DNA from: Argopecten irradians
Taxonomy: Eukaryota > Mollusca > Bivalvia > Pectinida > Pectinidae
Direction: 5' to 3'
Length of the DNA stretch: 64,000 bases
Assembly (NCBI RefSeq): GCF_041381155.1
Contig: NC_091138.1
Location: forward strand, 18,291,255 to 18,355,254
The number at the start of each line of letters is the position of its first letter. The stretch's first letter is position 1. Positions 1 to 10,266 of this stretch are shown in pieces. The position numbers were made by a program, and so were the translations under genes. Under the pieces are notes generated by a model that saw only the letters and a program-made list of their open reading frames with translations, was not told where the DNA came from and ran no database searches.

Positions 1-242
1 ACACTCCACTTCCGTGGAATTCTGGTAGAGACTTTGGTGAGTCTCGGCCAGGGCACAGAACCTTCCTCACAGGGGCGAACGCTCAACTCAAGGCCAAAAA
101 TGAGGCGGTGCCAAGGGAGGCATTAGGAGATCCAGTCAGTTAGGAAGAAGAGAAAAGATAAGATCCTAAATTTAGTCGCCTTTTACGATCATGCAATAGG
201 GGCAGCAGGTACAATTCTAACGCCCTACCTGCAGGGCCATCC
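1..242 (-). repeat. CAAA-tailed SINE-like repeat, 5' portion (inverted)
   Basis: This matches, in reverse, the 5' half of the abundant repeat of this window (head GGTAGGGCGTTAGAATTGTA, A/T-rich block GGATCTTATCTTTTCTC). It abuts the 3' half of the same family in the other direction, as after a 5' inversion during insertion. Confidence 0.8.
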
Positions 243-256
243 CTTGTGAGGTAGAC

Positions 257-455
257 TTTTCGCCCGTTGTCAGTACAATCTGACCGAGTGGGTACTTTGT
301 GTCTTCCGCGGCATGTTTCAGTGATATAGTACTAAATTTAAGAAAAAGGCAACAGTTCCACTATACAACACGAACATACAAGCAACACACCGCATATATG
401 GGATGTCGTCCTTGGATGACCCTGCCTGTAAATAGCACGTTAATTTAATCAAACC
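257..455 (+). repeat. CAAA-tailed SINE-like repeat, 3' portion
   Basis: It runs from CGCCCGTTGTCAGTA to a CGTTAATTTAATCAAAC tail and is diverged from the consensus. It pairs with the inverted 5' portion at 1-242. Confidence 0.75.
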
Positions 456-710
456 AAGAAATCATGATGCATTTACACATAAATGTAAATATATAGACAT
501 GTTATAAAAAATATCAAAAACACACTTTCAAGTGTTCTGTCTTTTTCTTATCAATAGAACTTACCTTTTCCATGGAAAGTTTCAAATTCCTCCTGAAGAG
601 TGTGTATCCATAATTCGTGCAGCTGTTGCTGAGGTCCCCAAAGCAATGTCGGCTTCTATATTTAGAAGCATATCCGTCCGGGAATTCATGAATAGTGACC
701 ACATGGCAAG
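456..710. other. Possible exon remnant, unassigned
   Basis: About 180 bp here has higher GC and is open on both strands. On the - strand it ends at a good donor (AAG|GTAAGTT at 558-567). On the + strand it reads PPEECVSIIRAAVAEVP. No family was recognised and no partner exons were found. Confidence 0.2.
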
Positions 711-726
711 CTATTTTTTTAAGGTA
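711..726 (+). repeat. Left copy of a 16-bp direct repeat flanking family A element
   Basis: CTATTTTTTTAAGGTA occurs here and, without mismatch, at 2151-2166 on the other side of the element. Confidence 0.75.
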
Positions 727-2150
727 CCTGGCCCGAAGGGCCGGTGAGCTTATGTCATGGCGCGGCGTCCGTCCGTCGTCCGTCGTCCGTCCGTCAACAT
801 TTCCTTTAAATCGCTACTAGTCATAGAGTTCTGCATGGATTGTAACCAAATTTGGCCACAAACATCCTTGGGGGTAGGGGAACAGAACTTGTATAAAGTT
901 AGGCTCTGACCCCCGGGGGCATGAGGGGCGGGGCCCAATAGGGGAAATAGAGGTAAATCCTATAAATCGCTACTTGTCCTAGAGTTCTGCATGGATTGTA
1001 ACCAAATTTGGCCACAAACATCCTTGGGGGTAGGGGAACAGAACTTGTATAAAGTTTGGCTCTGACCCCCGGGGGCATGAGGGGCGGGGGCCCAATAGGG
1101 GAAATAGAGGTAAATCCTATAAATCGCTACTTGTCCTAGAGTTCTGCATGGATTGTGACCAAATTTGGCCACAAACATCCTTGGGGGAAGGGGAACAGAA
1201 CTTCTATAAATGTTGGCTCTGACCCCCGGGGGCAGGAGGGGTGGGGCCCAATAGGGGAAATAGAGGTAAATCCTATAAATCGCTACTTGTCCTAGAGTTC
1301 TGCATGGATTGTAACCAAATTTGGCCACAAACATCCTTGGGGGAAGGGGAACAGAACTTGTATAAATTTTGGCTCTGACCCCCCCGGGGGCAGGAGGGGC
1401 GGGGCCCAATAGGGGAAATAGAGGTAAATCCTATAAATCGCTACTTGTCCTAGAGTTCTGCATGGATTGTAACCAAATTTGGCCACAAACATCCTTGGGG
1501 GAAGGGGAACAGAACTTGTATAAAGTTTGGCTCTGACCCCCCGGGGGCAGGAGGGGCGGGGCCCAATAGGGGAAATAGAGGTAAATCCTATAAATCGCTA
1601 CTTGTCCTAGAGTTCTGCATGGATTGTAACCAAATTTGGCCACAAACATCCTTGGGGGAAGGGGAACAGAACTTGTATAAATTTTGGCTCTGACCCCCCG
1701 GGGGCAGGAGGGGCGGGGCCCAATAGGGGAAATAGAGGTAAATCCTATAAATCGCTACTTGTCCTAGAGTTCTGCATGGATTGTAACCAAATTTGGCCAC
1801 AAACATCCTTGGGGGAAGGGGAACAGAACTTGTATAAAGTTTGGCTCTGACCCCCTGGGGGCAGGAGGGGCGGGGCCCAATAGGGGAAATAGAGGTAAAT
1901 CCTATAAATCGCTACTTGTCCTAGAGTTCTGCATGGATTGTGACCAAATTTGGCCACAAACATCCATGGGGGAAGGGGAACAGAACTTCTATAAATGTTG
2001 GCTCTGACCCCCCGGGGGCAGGATGGGTAGGGCCCAGTAGGTGAATTAGAGGTAAATATTCGAATTCCTTCAGAAAAGAAACAATGAACCTGTATTTAGA
2101 ACATTACTTGGCATTACAAACCAGGTGAGCGATACAGGCCCTCTGGGCCT
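727..2150 (+). mobile_element. Pearl/HINE-like element, family A, with eight 157-bp tandem repeats
   Basis: The left end carries CCTGGCCCGAAGGGCCGG, then GTGAGCT and a GTCCGTCGTCC-rich stretch. Eight units of about 157 bp follow (811-2060; each has TCGCTACT..AGAGTTCTGCATGGATTGTA). The right end is CCAGGTGAGCGATACAGG, then CCCTCTGGGCCTC. The layout is that of non-autonomous Helentron-derived or pearl elements described from bivalves and insects. No coding sequence is present; frames that run through the units are array artefacts. Confidence 0.72.
811..2060 (+). repeat. 157-bp tandem array (8 units)
   Basis: The motif TCGCTACT recurs at 811, 967, 1124, 1280, 1439, 1595, 1752 and 1909. Units differ by a few substitutions and in the C/G run (CCCCCGGGGG). 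The same unit occurs three times at 55911-56380. Confidence 0.95.
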
Positions 2151-2166
2151 CTATTTTTTTAAGGTA
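2151..2166 (+). repeat. Right copy of the 16-bp direct repeat
   Basis: Identical to 711-726. In the second family A copy the corresponding end reads TCTTGTTTC, so the match is not simply the element's own terminus. Confidence 0.7.
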
Positions 2167-2900
2167 GTTGGCAATCTCTGTCCGAGCATGGTGTACAAAA
2201 TATTGATCGTGTTGTTGGTCTGGACTTGAACAAAGAAATGTTACGTAATTATTTCAGAATTTTTCTCTGTTTTGGATACGCAATCGTACTCAAAGACCGC
2301 ATGGCAGTAGATAATGAAAACATGAATTGGCATTTCCTGTCTTTAAACTGCTTTCATGATTTTCTACATTTAGTTTTCTGAGAAATCGGGTACGCGCACG
2401 ATATTTCCAACGGGCAAAATTCTGACTAAATGCACTATTAGTAATTTTCTGCTCTACCTCCAAAATAGTTATTTTTGTATAAATTATTGACATAATATTA
2501 ATATTTACAAAAAGTATGTCTTAACATGTTTCACGGGTTTTTGCCTAGCAACGGCCCTAAGTAACCAGGAAGTGTTGGTATGCGATTTTCGCAAATTTCA
2601 CAGTTTAAATCATGAGTAATATTTTACAATGCAGTTAAGTATCTTATACATATTTATCAAGTATCTTTGTTGTGATCATCATTTCAAAACGTACTATTTA
2701 CAAGAAAAATCCTAGCAACTCTTTGATTACCTAGCAACCATCTTTATATTTCATTAAGGAATCAATATGAACATCACATTCAATAACTAAAACCCGCAAA
2801 TGACAAATAAAGAATCAACTTGTCAATGCATGCATTCCCTGAACCCTAAATGACAATAATATACACCTGGATTTAAACAAGACTGTCTGCTATTGTTAAT
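2167..2900. other. Intergenic DNA, nothing recognised
   Basis: AT-rich single-copy-looking sequence. No coding frame, SINE head, inverted repeat or tandem unit could be supported. Confidence 0.5.
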
Positions 2901-3000
2901 ATACCCTGAAATCTCGATACACACCCGCACTTCATACACGCAACACACCGCATACATGGGGGGCTGTCCTTACATGACCCTTGTTGTTAATAAACAAACA
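2901..3000 (+). repeat. SINE-like repeat, 3' fragment
   Basis: ACACGCAACACACCGCATACATGG..CCTTACATGACCC leads to a short AACAAACA tail. The copy is diverged. Confidence 0.75.
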
Positions 3001-3127
3001 TACCGCAGTCTTCCAAAACACACACCTTGCACTTCACACACGCTACACACTGCAAACATGGGAGGCGGTCCTTACATGACTTTGGCTATTAATAGGACGT
3101 TAAAATAATCAAACTAATAAACAAACA
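3001..3127 (+). repeat. SINE-like repeat, 3' fragment
   Basis: It runs from TACCGCAGTCTTCC to AGGACGTTAAAATAATCAAAC, directly after the preceding fragment and in the same direction. Confidence 0.75.
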
Positions 3128-3240
3128 TCCTATTAACAGCCAGGTGTATGCAAGAACGTGTAAGGTTTGTTGGTGGTGGAAACCCAGAGTACTCGGAGAG
3201 AAACCACCGACCAGCAGTCAATAGCGGAACTTTTCGGGAA
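3122..3240 (-). repeat. Second SINE-like family sharing the CCTATTAACAGCC tail
   Basis: Read in reverse, it has a tail similar to the main repeat but a different body, with GGTTTCTCTCCGAGTACTCT. I recall bodies of this kind (GAGTAC.CGGAGAGAAACCACCGACC on the + strand) as dispersed repeats in bivalve genomes. Confidence 0.4.
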
Positions 3241-3249
3241 CCGTGGCCC

Positions 3250-3721
3250 TGAAGGTAGACGTTAGAATTGTACCTACTGTCCCTATTGCATGATCTTAAA
3301 AGGCGACTAAATTTAGGATCTTATCTTTTCTCTTCCTTACTGACTATCTTTCCTAATGCCTCTGTTAGTACCGCCTCACTTTTGACCTTGAGTTGAACGT
3401 TCTGGGTTCTGTCCCTTGACCGAGAAACACCATAGTCTATAATAGTGGTAGTTTCTGCTCCTGCTTAGCGCTCAGCAAACAGGGAGCGGGACGACTGGTT
3501 CGCCCGTTTATAGTATAATGTGACTTGGTGTCTTCGGCGGCATGCTTCAGTGATATAGCACTATAAAAAGGGCAACAGTTACACTATACAAGAACATGAA
3601 TATACCGCAGTCTCCCAAAACACGCACCTCGCACTATATCACGCAACACACCGCATACATGGAAGGCCGTACTTACATGACCATAGCTGTTGATAGGACG
3701 TTAATTAATCAAACAAACAAA
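3250..3721 (+). repeat. SINE-like repeat, near full length
   Basis: It runs from GGTAGACGTTAGAATTGTAC to GACGTTAATTAATCAAACAA. It contains candidate pol III boxes (TTAGCGCTCAGC near 3464 and GGTTCGCCCG near 3498), and the tail is repeated CAAA. Confidence 0.85.
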
Positions 3722-4155
3722 TTATAGTGCTATATCACTGAAGCATGCCGACAAAGACACCAAGCAACACACCCCACCCGGTCACATTATACTGACAACG
3801 GGCGAACTAGTCGTCCCACTCCCTGTTTGCTGAGCGCATTGCAGGAGCAGAAACTACCGCTATGATAGACCTTGGTGTGTCTCAGACAGGAAACAACCCA
3901 GAGCCTTCCTCACAGGGGTGAATGCTCGACTCAAGGCCAAAATTGAGGCGTAGCCAAGGGAGGCATTAGCAAACAAAGTCAGTAAGGAAGAAGAGAAAAG
4001 ATAAGATCTTAAAATTAGTCGCCTTTTACGATCATGCAATAGAATAGGGGCAGCAGGTACAATTCTAACGCCCTACCCACACAACATACACACCGCATAC
4101 AAGGGAGGCCGTCCTTACATGACCATAGCTGTTAATAGGACGTTAATTAATCAAA
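3722..4155 (-). repeat. SINE-like repeat with inverted 5' part
   Basis: Positions 3724-4078 are the 5' part of the repeat in reverse. Positions 4079-4155 are the 3' part in forward direction, ending in CGTTAATTAATCAAAC. The two parts do not overlap and lack about 85 bp of the middle. This is the pattern left by twin priming of a LINE-type reverse transcriptase. Confidence 0.7.
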
Positions 4156-4389
4156 CAATGAAGGCAAGACCATACCAATCTATACTGGGGTGACGTGACC
4201 TTAAAGTATACATCTTCAAGGAAGTACTGTGATTATGATCTCGGAATAAAGTTTTCTGGAGTCTTACAATTTGTAGTTGTTTAGTTCACTAGTCACATTT
4301 AAGGCATGGATGATGGTCCATATTTTGTTCTCTCTTAGAACATTAAATGTCATACGGAAAATAGAGAAAATTAGTATCATGATTTAAAA

Positions 4390-5420
4390 TTGTTTCCAGA
4401 GGAATGGAGAGGAAAGGATATCTTTGCCAATAGCGGGAAGCTGTGCTGGATCACTAATAAGAATGTTTTCCTCCAAATGACAAACTTATTTTTTGCTATA
4501 TTCAATCAAATGTTGTTTATGGCATGGAAGATCTTCTGCTCCAGGAGGGAAAATTCATCAATGATGATGAGGTTGGTATTGACCAATGTAGTACACTGCA
4601 GTTCCTTTTTCAAGGTATGAATGACAGCTAATATCTATTTTGGAGAAAATAAAACAGTTTCTTCATTAATGAGAAACGCTGCCACGCCAGTTGCAGCAAA
4701 CTTTTTTAGTTATGACATGTTGATGTTTGGTCATTTCAACAACTGCATCCAAAAGGTATGATTTGCCAGTACCAGCAGGCCAAACAGTACAGGCCAGTAC
4801 TTACTGGTTTGGCAAGTGATCCTTAAGCCAGTTAAGTGCCTTCAACTGTGTAAAGGAAAAGGTAGTCAGTATCTAGGATAGATCCATTGGGATATGATTT
4901 GGTTTCAAGTCGCCAAGGTCTGTCTCGGGGTTTGATTCATTATGTCCAAAACTTCATTTCTATATAAAGCTTAAGGTTTGCCCTCAGCTACTTCATTCTA
5001 AAAGATATCTGCCTCTTCGGAGTCTATCCATCCTGAAGAGACTAATTTTTTGGCGATGTCTTTTACTTTTTCCATATTAAGCCCTGTTGTTTGGCTACCT
5101 GAAGGCTTTTTATTAAATCTTCGTTATTTGTAGCATTTCTCTATAAGCACATTCCTCAGTGAAAGAGCGAGTTTCATTTTCGAGAGAAACGATGTTTTCT
5201 GCTGTTTCTCTGGTCAAGGATAAGTTGAGGACAAGCTTTTGTTCATAAAACTTCTCTTGTTGATCGCTAAAGGGAATGAGTAATCTCCACCGGGGAACAA
5301 CTTTTTTACCTTCTTTCGTTTCAGAAGATGTCTTCCTTTTTTGTCGCAAAATTTTGTATTTGTTGTAGGTTTATTACCTTCATCCTCTGTCCGCTGGTTT
5401 CCCAAAATTGTATCTGTATT
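4390..5420 (-). pseudogene. Decayed PIF1-type helicase, possibly from a Helitron
   Basis: On the - strand, separate frames encode family motifs in the right order: a Walker A (PAGTGKSYLLDAVVEM, 4755-4785), a Walker B (LIIIDEFSLLEQKIF, about 4530-4575) and motif III (ILISDPAQLPAIGKDIL, about 4410-4455). Upstream, at 5113-5349, lies VVPRWRLLIPFSDQQEKFYE and following, with an acidic stretch, in the position where PIF1-like transposon proteins have their linker region. Several stops and shifts separate the motifs, so it is a fossil. Helitrons carry such helicases, but no Rep domain is visible, so a stand-alone PIF1 copy is equally possible. Confidence 0.65.
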
Positions 5421-5444
5421 GCCTACGAAATCTGGATAAATTCA

Positions 5445-5553
5445 TGCCGCAGTCTCCCAAGGCATGCACCTCGCACAACACACCGCATATATGGGAGGCC
5501 GTCCTTACATGACCATAGCTGTTAATAGGACGTTAAATAATCAAACAAACAAG
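5445..5553 (+). repeat. SINE-like repeat, 3' fragment
   Basis: It runs from TGCCGCAGTCTCCCAAGGCA to AAATAATCAAACAAACAAG. Confidence 0.85.
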
Positions 5554-5605
5554 CAAATAAATTGATGGCTACTCTCTTATTAGATGAAGATTAATCTGGA
5601 TCAAG

Positions 5606-5652
5606 GTGGGAGGCCGTCCATACATGACTCTGGCTGTTAAAAGGACATTTAT
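5606..5652 (+). repeat. SINE-like repeat, short 3' fragment
   Basis: GGGAGGCCGTCCATACATGA, then CTCTGGCTGTTAAAAGGACA; no CAAA tail is left. Confidence 0.6.
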
Positions 5653-5751
5653 ATAGTAAACTACACCAAACCAATATCATTAACTATATTTCTATAAACC
5701 TTGTAGAAAGATCATTCTTGACGCTGCACAATACCCATAATAGGACGATCA

Positions 5752-6030
5752 GTTTGTTTGTTTGATTAAATTTAACCTCCTAAAGCCAGGGTCATGTAAG
5801 GACGGCCATGTAAAGACACCAAGCTACACACACACACGGTCACATTATACTGACAACGGGCGAACCAGTCGTCCCACCCACTCCCTTAATGTTGAGTGGT
5901 AAGCATGAGCATAAACCACCACTTTTATATGGTGGGTCTCGGTCCTATAGGGCGAGCACTCAACAGAAGGCCAAAAGTGAGGTGGTGTCAAAGGGAGATG
6001 TTAGGAAAAAGAAAAAGAGGTAAAAAGAGC
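5752..6030 (-). repeat. SINE-like repeat with internal deletion
   Basis: The reversed tail (GTTTGTTTGATTAAATTTAA) is followed directly by the middle of the repeat (GACACCAAGC..GGTCACATTATACTGACAA) and part of the head. About 150 bp between tail and middle are absent. Confidence 0.75.
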
Positions 6031-6064
6031 ATCAGTTCCTGAATAACTTGAAGATACAAAATGA

Positions 6065-6178
6065 AAGTACCGCAGTCTCCCAAATTACGCGCCACATACG
6101 TTTATATACATACGCTAAACACCGTATACGTGGAAGGCCATCTTAACATGATCCTAGTTGTTAATATGACGTTATTTT
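6065..6178 (+). repeat. SINE-like repeat, diverged 3' fragment
   Basis: ACCGCAGTCTCCCAAATTACGC leads to TAGTTGTTAATATGACGTTA. It ends at the tail of the neighbouring LINE. Confidence 0.7.
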
Positions 6179-6455
6179 TAGGTTTTTTTGTTTGTTTGTT
6201 TGAGTTTTACGGCCCATCGACAACTAAGGTCATTTAGGGCCAAACTACAAGTCATGCATTAATATCAGGATAAAAGATCAGGGTAAGAAAAGGCAAGTAA
6301 GGACTAAAACACAGATTGTAAACGTTTATTTGATAAAAAAAAAAAGGTTTGCATGGGATAAAATAGTTTTGGCTAAAACACATGAGAAAACTCATGCACA
6401 ATGTTGATGAAACGATGAAATGTTGAGTTGATACGATGATATGATGAGAAAACGT

Positions 6456-7272
6456 TCATATTTTGTTTAAAATACCTATCTCTTTGAGATAATTGAAAAT
6501 ACGATTATGTCTCACGGCATGAAACAAAGTGTACATGTCGGAGACATCATAGTACTTATCTCGTATGTGTTTAAAATCAATACAATGCAATAAAACATGC
6601 TCCACTGTGAGAGGAGAATCACATGCATGGCATGTAGGAGGATCCTCCCCTCTCAATAGATAGGAGTGTGTAAAATATGTGTGTCCAATTCGGAGCCGAG
6701 AGAGAACAACTTCCTCTCTGCGGTCTCTCCGACTGGACAGGTTAGGATTAAGTGTAGGTTGTATTTTAAACAGTTTATTGTTTGTTTCGGTAGACCACCT
6801 TTGTTGCCAATGGTGTTTAATGGCTGACTGAATGTAAGGTTTGATGTCGGTGTATGGTAGTTTCAAATGTGTTTGTGCTAGGCGAAGAGCAGTCTTAGCT
6901 GCTTTATCGGCCTTTTCATTTCCCTTTATACCCACATGGCTGGGAATCCAGAGATAAGTAATTTGAGTTTTAGAAGACAATCGAAATGTTCGGATCAAAA
7001 GATTTTGGATTAATGTGTTTCTAATTGCCTTTTCAATGCGGTGTTCTTCGATATGGTCAGGCGCCAGACCGATAGCACATGCTTCCGCAGAGAAAATGGA
7101 GGCAACATCCGGGAGTCGGATATAGGAGCAGTGATTAGATGTACAGCATGCTGCCGCAACATTATCACCATCTTTTGATCCGTCAGTGTAGATCTGAACA
7201 TGGTCAGGGAAAGCCCTAATGCACTCCGAAAGGAGGATTTGTGTTCTTCGGGTAATGCACTGGATTTTGCCC
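6456..7272 (-). pseudogene. LINE ORF2 remnant: RNase H and C-terminal zinc-finger-like region
   Basis: The frame reads HVQIYTDGSKDGDNVAAACC, then SIFSAEACAIGLAPDHIEE, then TYLWIPSHVGIKGNEKADKA, which hold the first Asp, the Glu and the final His/Asp of RNase H. Between EKAI and RNTLIQ the usual S-D-S-x-S motif is missing, so a short deletion removed a catalytic Asp and one frame change follows. The C-terminal part has PTCHACDSPLTVEHVLLHC, a Cys-x2-Cys..His..Cys knuckle common in these LINEs, and ends at TAG-free YLKEIGILNKI plus a stop. Confidence 0.82.
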
Positions 7273-7273
7273 T

Positions 7274-7561
7274 CTAATGTAGAGATAAATTGATATCAGG
7301 TGTTTGAATGAGCCATGGTGGTACATCCGATACGGTGTACTCGTCAATGGTGTCGAAATTTACATTTAGTTCCAGCAACAATTTTGAAATTCTGATGCCA
7401 AATGTTGGTGTGAGCTTTTGATTTTGTGTAAATATTTCTTGATGTTGTGGATTGAATACAAGGTTAAATGCGGGATTTTGGGGGTTGGATTTCAGTTGAG
7501 CTGCATACTGTAAGGATAATTTATTTCGTCGATCGTCTAGAGATGGCTCATTAGCTTCCAC
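7274..7561 (-). pseudogene. LINE ORF2 remnant: segment between RT and RNase H
   Basis: It encodes PSLDDRRNKLSLQYAAQL, then KSNPQNPAFNLVF, the conserved Arg-Arg-x-x-L-x-x-x-Y..L-x-x-N-P-x-N-P block that follows the thumb of I/Jockey-type reverse transcriptases. One stop separates it from the RNase H part. Confidence 0.75.
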
Positions 7562-7562
7562 A

Positions 7563-8136
7563 TGGAGACTCTTTATTTAATTAGGAAAACAAACAAATAA
7601 GCATGGGTGACTAGCTGATAATAGTTAAATAGATTTATTGACTTAAATACCCAAAAAGTGTTTCAAACATAGCCTTCTATTTTGCAGGTGATGTTTTTTA
7701 TTGCGAGCGTAAAATCACACATCCTTACGTAAGAGAAACAAAAAAATACCCCAGAAAGGCGTTCAAGCATGGCACAGGTAAGTCACCACGTGCACAGAGA
7801 CTGGACAGTGTTCTAATGGACGATTATTCTGAATATCGAATCAAGTCTATTGTAACAATAACAATATAATAATAAACATCCTTATATTTAACAATGAACA
7901 CGCTTAATAAAGTCCAAAGTAATTTCACATTTAATGTATTTATTGAAAGTATTTATTACAATACACCAAGGGCGTAAACCATCTCCTTGCAATAGTCCAA
8001 AGGATAATGAGCGGAAGTGCTACATACACGGGGACACCTGTTGCCGAGGATGATGGAAATTAAGGTTAGGAAGTAGTAAGCGAGCACTTTATGTCTAACA
8101 GACATACAATGTATATCTAGTTTACTAGTGTGTTCT
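7563..8136. other. Intergenic DNA, nothing recognised
   Basis: AT-rich sequence with no supported frame. A short AAACAAACAAATAAG at 7588 may be a leftover repeat tail. Confidence 0.45.
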
Positions 8137-8356
8137 GTATAATGTGACATGGTGGGGTGTGTTGCTTGGTATCTTCGACGGCATTCTTCAGTGATATAGC
8201 ACTATAAAAAGGGCAATAGTTCCACTATACAAGAAGACACAACATTAATATACCGCAGCCACATTGCACAATATACACGCAACTCACCGCATACATGGGA
8301 TACCATCCTTACTTGACCCTGGCTGTTAATAGGATGTTAATTTATGAAACAAACAA
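8137..8356 (+). repeat. SINE-like repeat, 3' half
   Basis: It runs from TATAATGTGACATGGTGGGG to AATAGGATGTTAATTTATGA and AACAAACAA. Confidence 0.8.
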
Positions 8357-8424
8357 TCTGAAGACCGTATGATTATTGTGTGATCGGGAGCCATTGTCCA
8401 TCTACTGAAGCAGACTATTAAATA

Positions 8425-8545
8425 CACCGAACAACACACACCACCAGGTCAAATGGACAAACCAGTCATTTTTCTACAGTCATTTTTCTACATTACTGTT
8501 TAACGGTATTCAAGGAAAAACATTTTATAGACTGTTGTGTCCTGA
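8425..8545 (-). repeat. SINE-like repeat, strongly diverged
   Basis: ACACCGAACAACACACACCA and ACAAACCAGTCATTT resemble the reversed middle of the repeat (ACACCAAGCAACACACCCCA, GCGAACCAGTCGTCC). Confidence 0.45.
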
Positions 8546-8811
8546 CAAGGGGGCATAACCAAAATCCCACTCGCCGACGCACACCCAATTAATGAATAAA
8601 AGTAAGACGATTACAAATTCTTTGTACGCATTACTTGTCATATTTTCAACAATGATTCATTCCCTTCGACCATACAAAACGTATTTGCTATTACGGTAGT
8701 CAAAATAAACACTAATTATTCGAATTATTAGCCTAAAAACTTATTTTTAAAGGTTTCGCGATTAATTAATAATAAACTTAAATCATATCCTTTCACAAAA
8801 GTTATATTATG

Positions 8812-8965
8812 TCGAGGTCATTGCCTCCAGTCATATGATAAACACGTGCCCTCTTGTTTACGTAGTCATATGATAAACACGTGCCCTCTTGTTTACGTAG
8901 GGCTTTATCCCATTCCTACGTTGTCAACTTAGCCAACATTCGGAACAGTATTGGGTTTGCTTCAT
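8812..8965 (+). repeat. Diverged duplicate of 11974-12085
   Basis: The segments GAGGTCATTGCCT, CCCATTCCTACGTTGTC and CGGAACAGT recur in the same order at 11974-12085. This suggests a duplicated regulatory or transcribed segment upstream of the NRF-6-like gene. Function unknown. Confidence 0.5.
8829..8900 (+). repeat. ~36-bp tandem duplication
   Basis: GTCATATGATAAACACGTGC, then CCTCTTGTTTACGTA, occurs twice in direct succession. Confidence 0.85.
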
Positions 8966-8999
8966 CACAATATACTTACACACAAGAAAATACGACAGT

Positions 9000-9950
9000 C
9001 GAGCAGGGAAAAGCAACAATCCAAAATTGTCAAAGGAAAGATATGTATTTATTACCTACTTCTACTTTATTTGATCTTGATTTTGTATATCAACGTATTC
9101 TATTATTTTTATGAAACCAGTGATGGTCCATGGCCAAAACCATGGCATTTTGACATGAAACCTGTGAACTGTGAAAGTACCATCTATTTGAAGTAAAACT
9201 CGTCTCGAATAGCATGTAAATCAGTCAAAATTATAATTCGATCAGGACAGAAGCACAAAGGCGGAAACGATAAAAACAGATAACAAACAATAGGATGTAA
9301 TTATTTTCCGCTTTATTGATATATAATTCTTTTTAAATCCGCTTTATTAATATATAATTCTTTTTAAATCTGGGTAAGTCACACCCTAAAAATAATGAAA
9401 GAGTGATCAAAATGGCTACATGTAATAAACGTCTATACATGAAGACACTCCATATTACACCAAGACATACACTGGAGGTTTGATTGCACTGAAATTCCTA
9501 AAAAATGTTATACAAAATTTAACTATAAATAAGATATTAAAACAATCTAGCTAGTGTTAACATTATAGTTATGCTATGGAAAATTATCATGTTTAAAATA
9601 TATGAAAGAGACGACCACCTGAACCCAATATAGTAAACTAACGTACAAAAGCAAGTGGTGGTTGTCATTCCATTTTGAAGTCAAGGGTTATCTCGACCTG
9701 ACGCCTCAAGTAGTTTTATCACGTGAATAAGGTGTAATTTTAGTGATACAGTTCTCCGCCGCCATATAAGGACATCAGATATATCAGATATATCCCTTAT
9801 CTAAAAGTTGTTTATACAAATGTAAAGTATGACTCAATCGACCAAATAAAGCAATGTCCTATTCTATCTGTTTCTTTATAAGGACATATGTACCTAGACA
9901 CCTTCGTCTAAATTTTTTTTTTATTTCTAACATAATTTCTTTTTCTTTAC
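9000..9950. other. Intergenic DNA with one 31-bp doublet
   Basis: The doublet at 9309-9372 (CCGCTTTATTGATATATAAT, then TCTTTTTAAAT) is the only clear structure. No gene was recognised. Confidence 0.45.
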
Positions 9951-10163
9951 GTGTTGCTTGGTGTCTTTGGCGGCATGCTTCAGTTATATAGAACTATAAA
10001 GAGCACGAGTTGCTCTATACAAGAGGACACTACACGAATAATACCACAGTCTTCCAAAACATGCACCTCGCTCGTCAAACACGCAAGATACTACATACAG
10101 GGAAGGAAGTTCTTAAAGGATCATGAGTGTTAACAGGACGTAAACACGATAAACCAAACAAAA
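9951..10163 (+). repeat. SINE-like repeat, diverged 3' half
   Basis: It runs from GTGTTGCTTGGTGTCTTTGG to AGGACGTAAACACGATAAAC and CAAACAAAAT. Confidence 0.75.
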
Positions 10164-10266
10164 TAATAAAGGAACAAAGTAAACAGCTCAAGTGAAGATC
10201 ACAAGGACAACACGAATACATCAAAGTAATACTGCAAACACCTATAATACCGCAATATACATTTTT

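Larger units (their letters stand above)
6189..7562 (-). mobile_element. 5'-truncated LINE (EN-RT-RNase H type), 3' 1.4 kb
   Basis: On the - strand it keeps the region after the reverse transcriptase, an RNase H domain, a 3' UTR of about 270 bp rich in ATCAT, and a (CAAA)n tail read as GTTTGTTTGTTTG at 6189. The upstream part is lost, as is usual for LINE insertions. The RNase H domain points to the I/Jockey group of non-LTR elements. A second, rearranged copy lies at 57170-57808. Confidence 0.85.

Noticed and set aside
960-1963. Several - strand frames of 66-149 codons with repeating sequence (MFVAKFGYNPCRTLGQ...)
   Set aside because: They arise because the 157-bp tandem unit happens to lack stops in that frame; units with indels change frame, so it is not a repeat protein.
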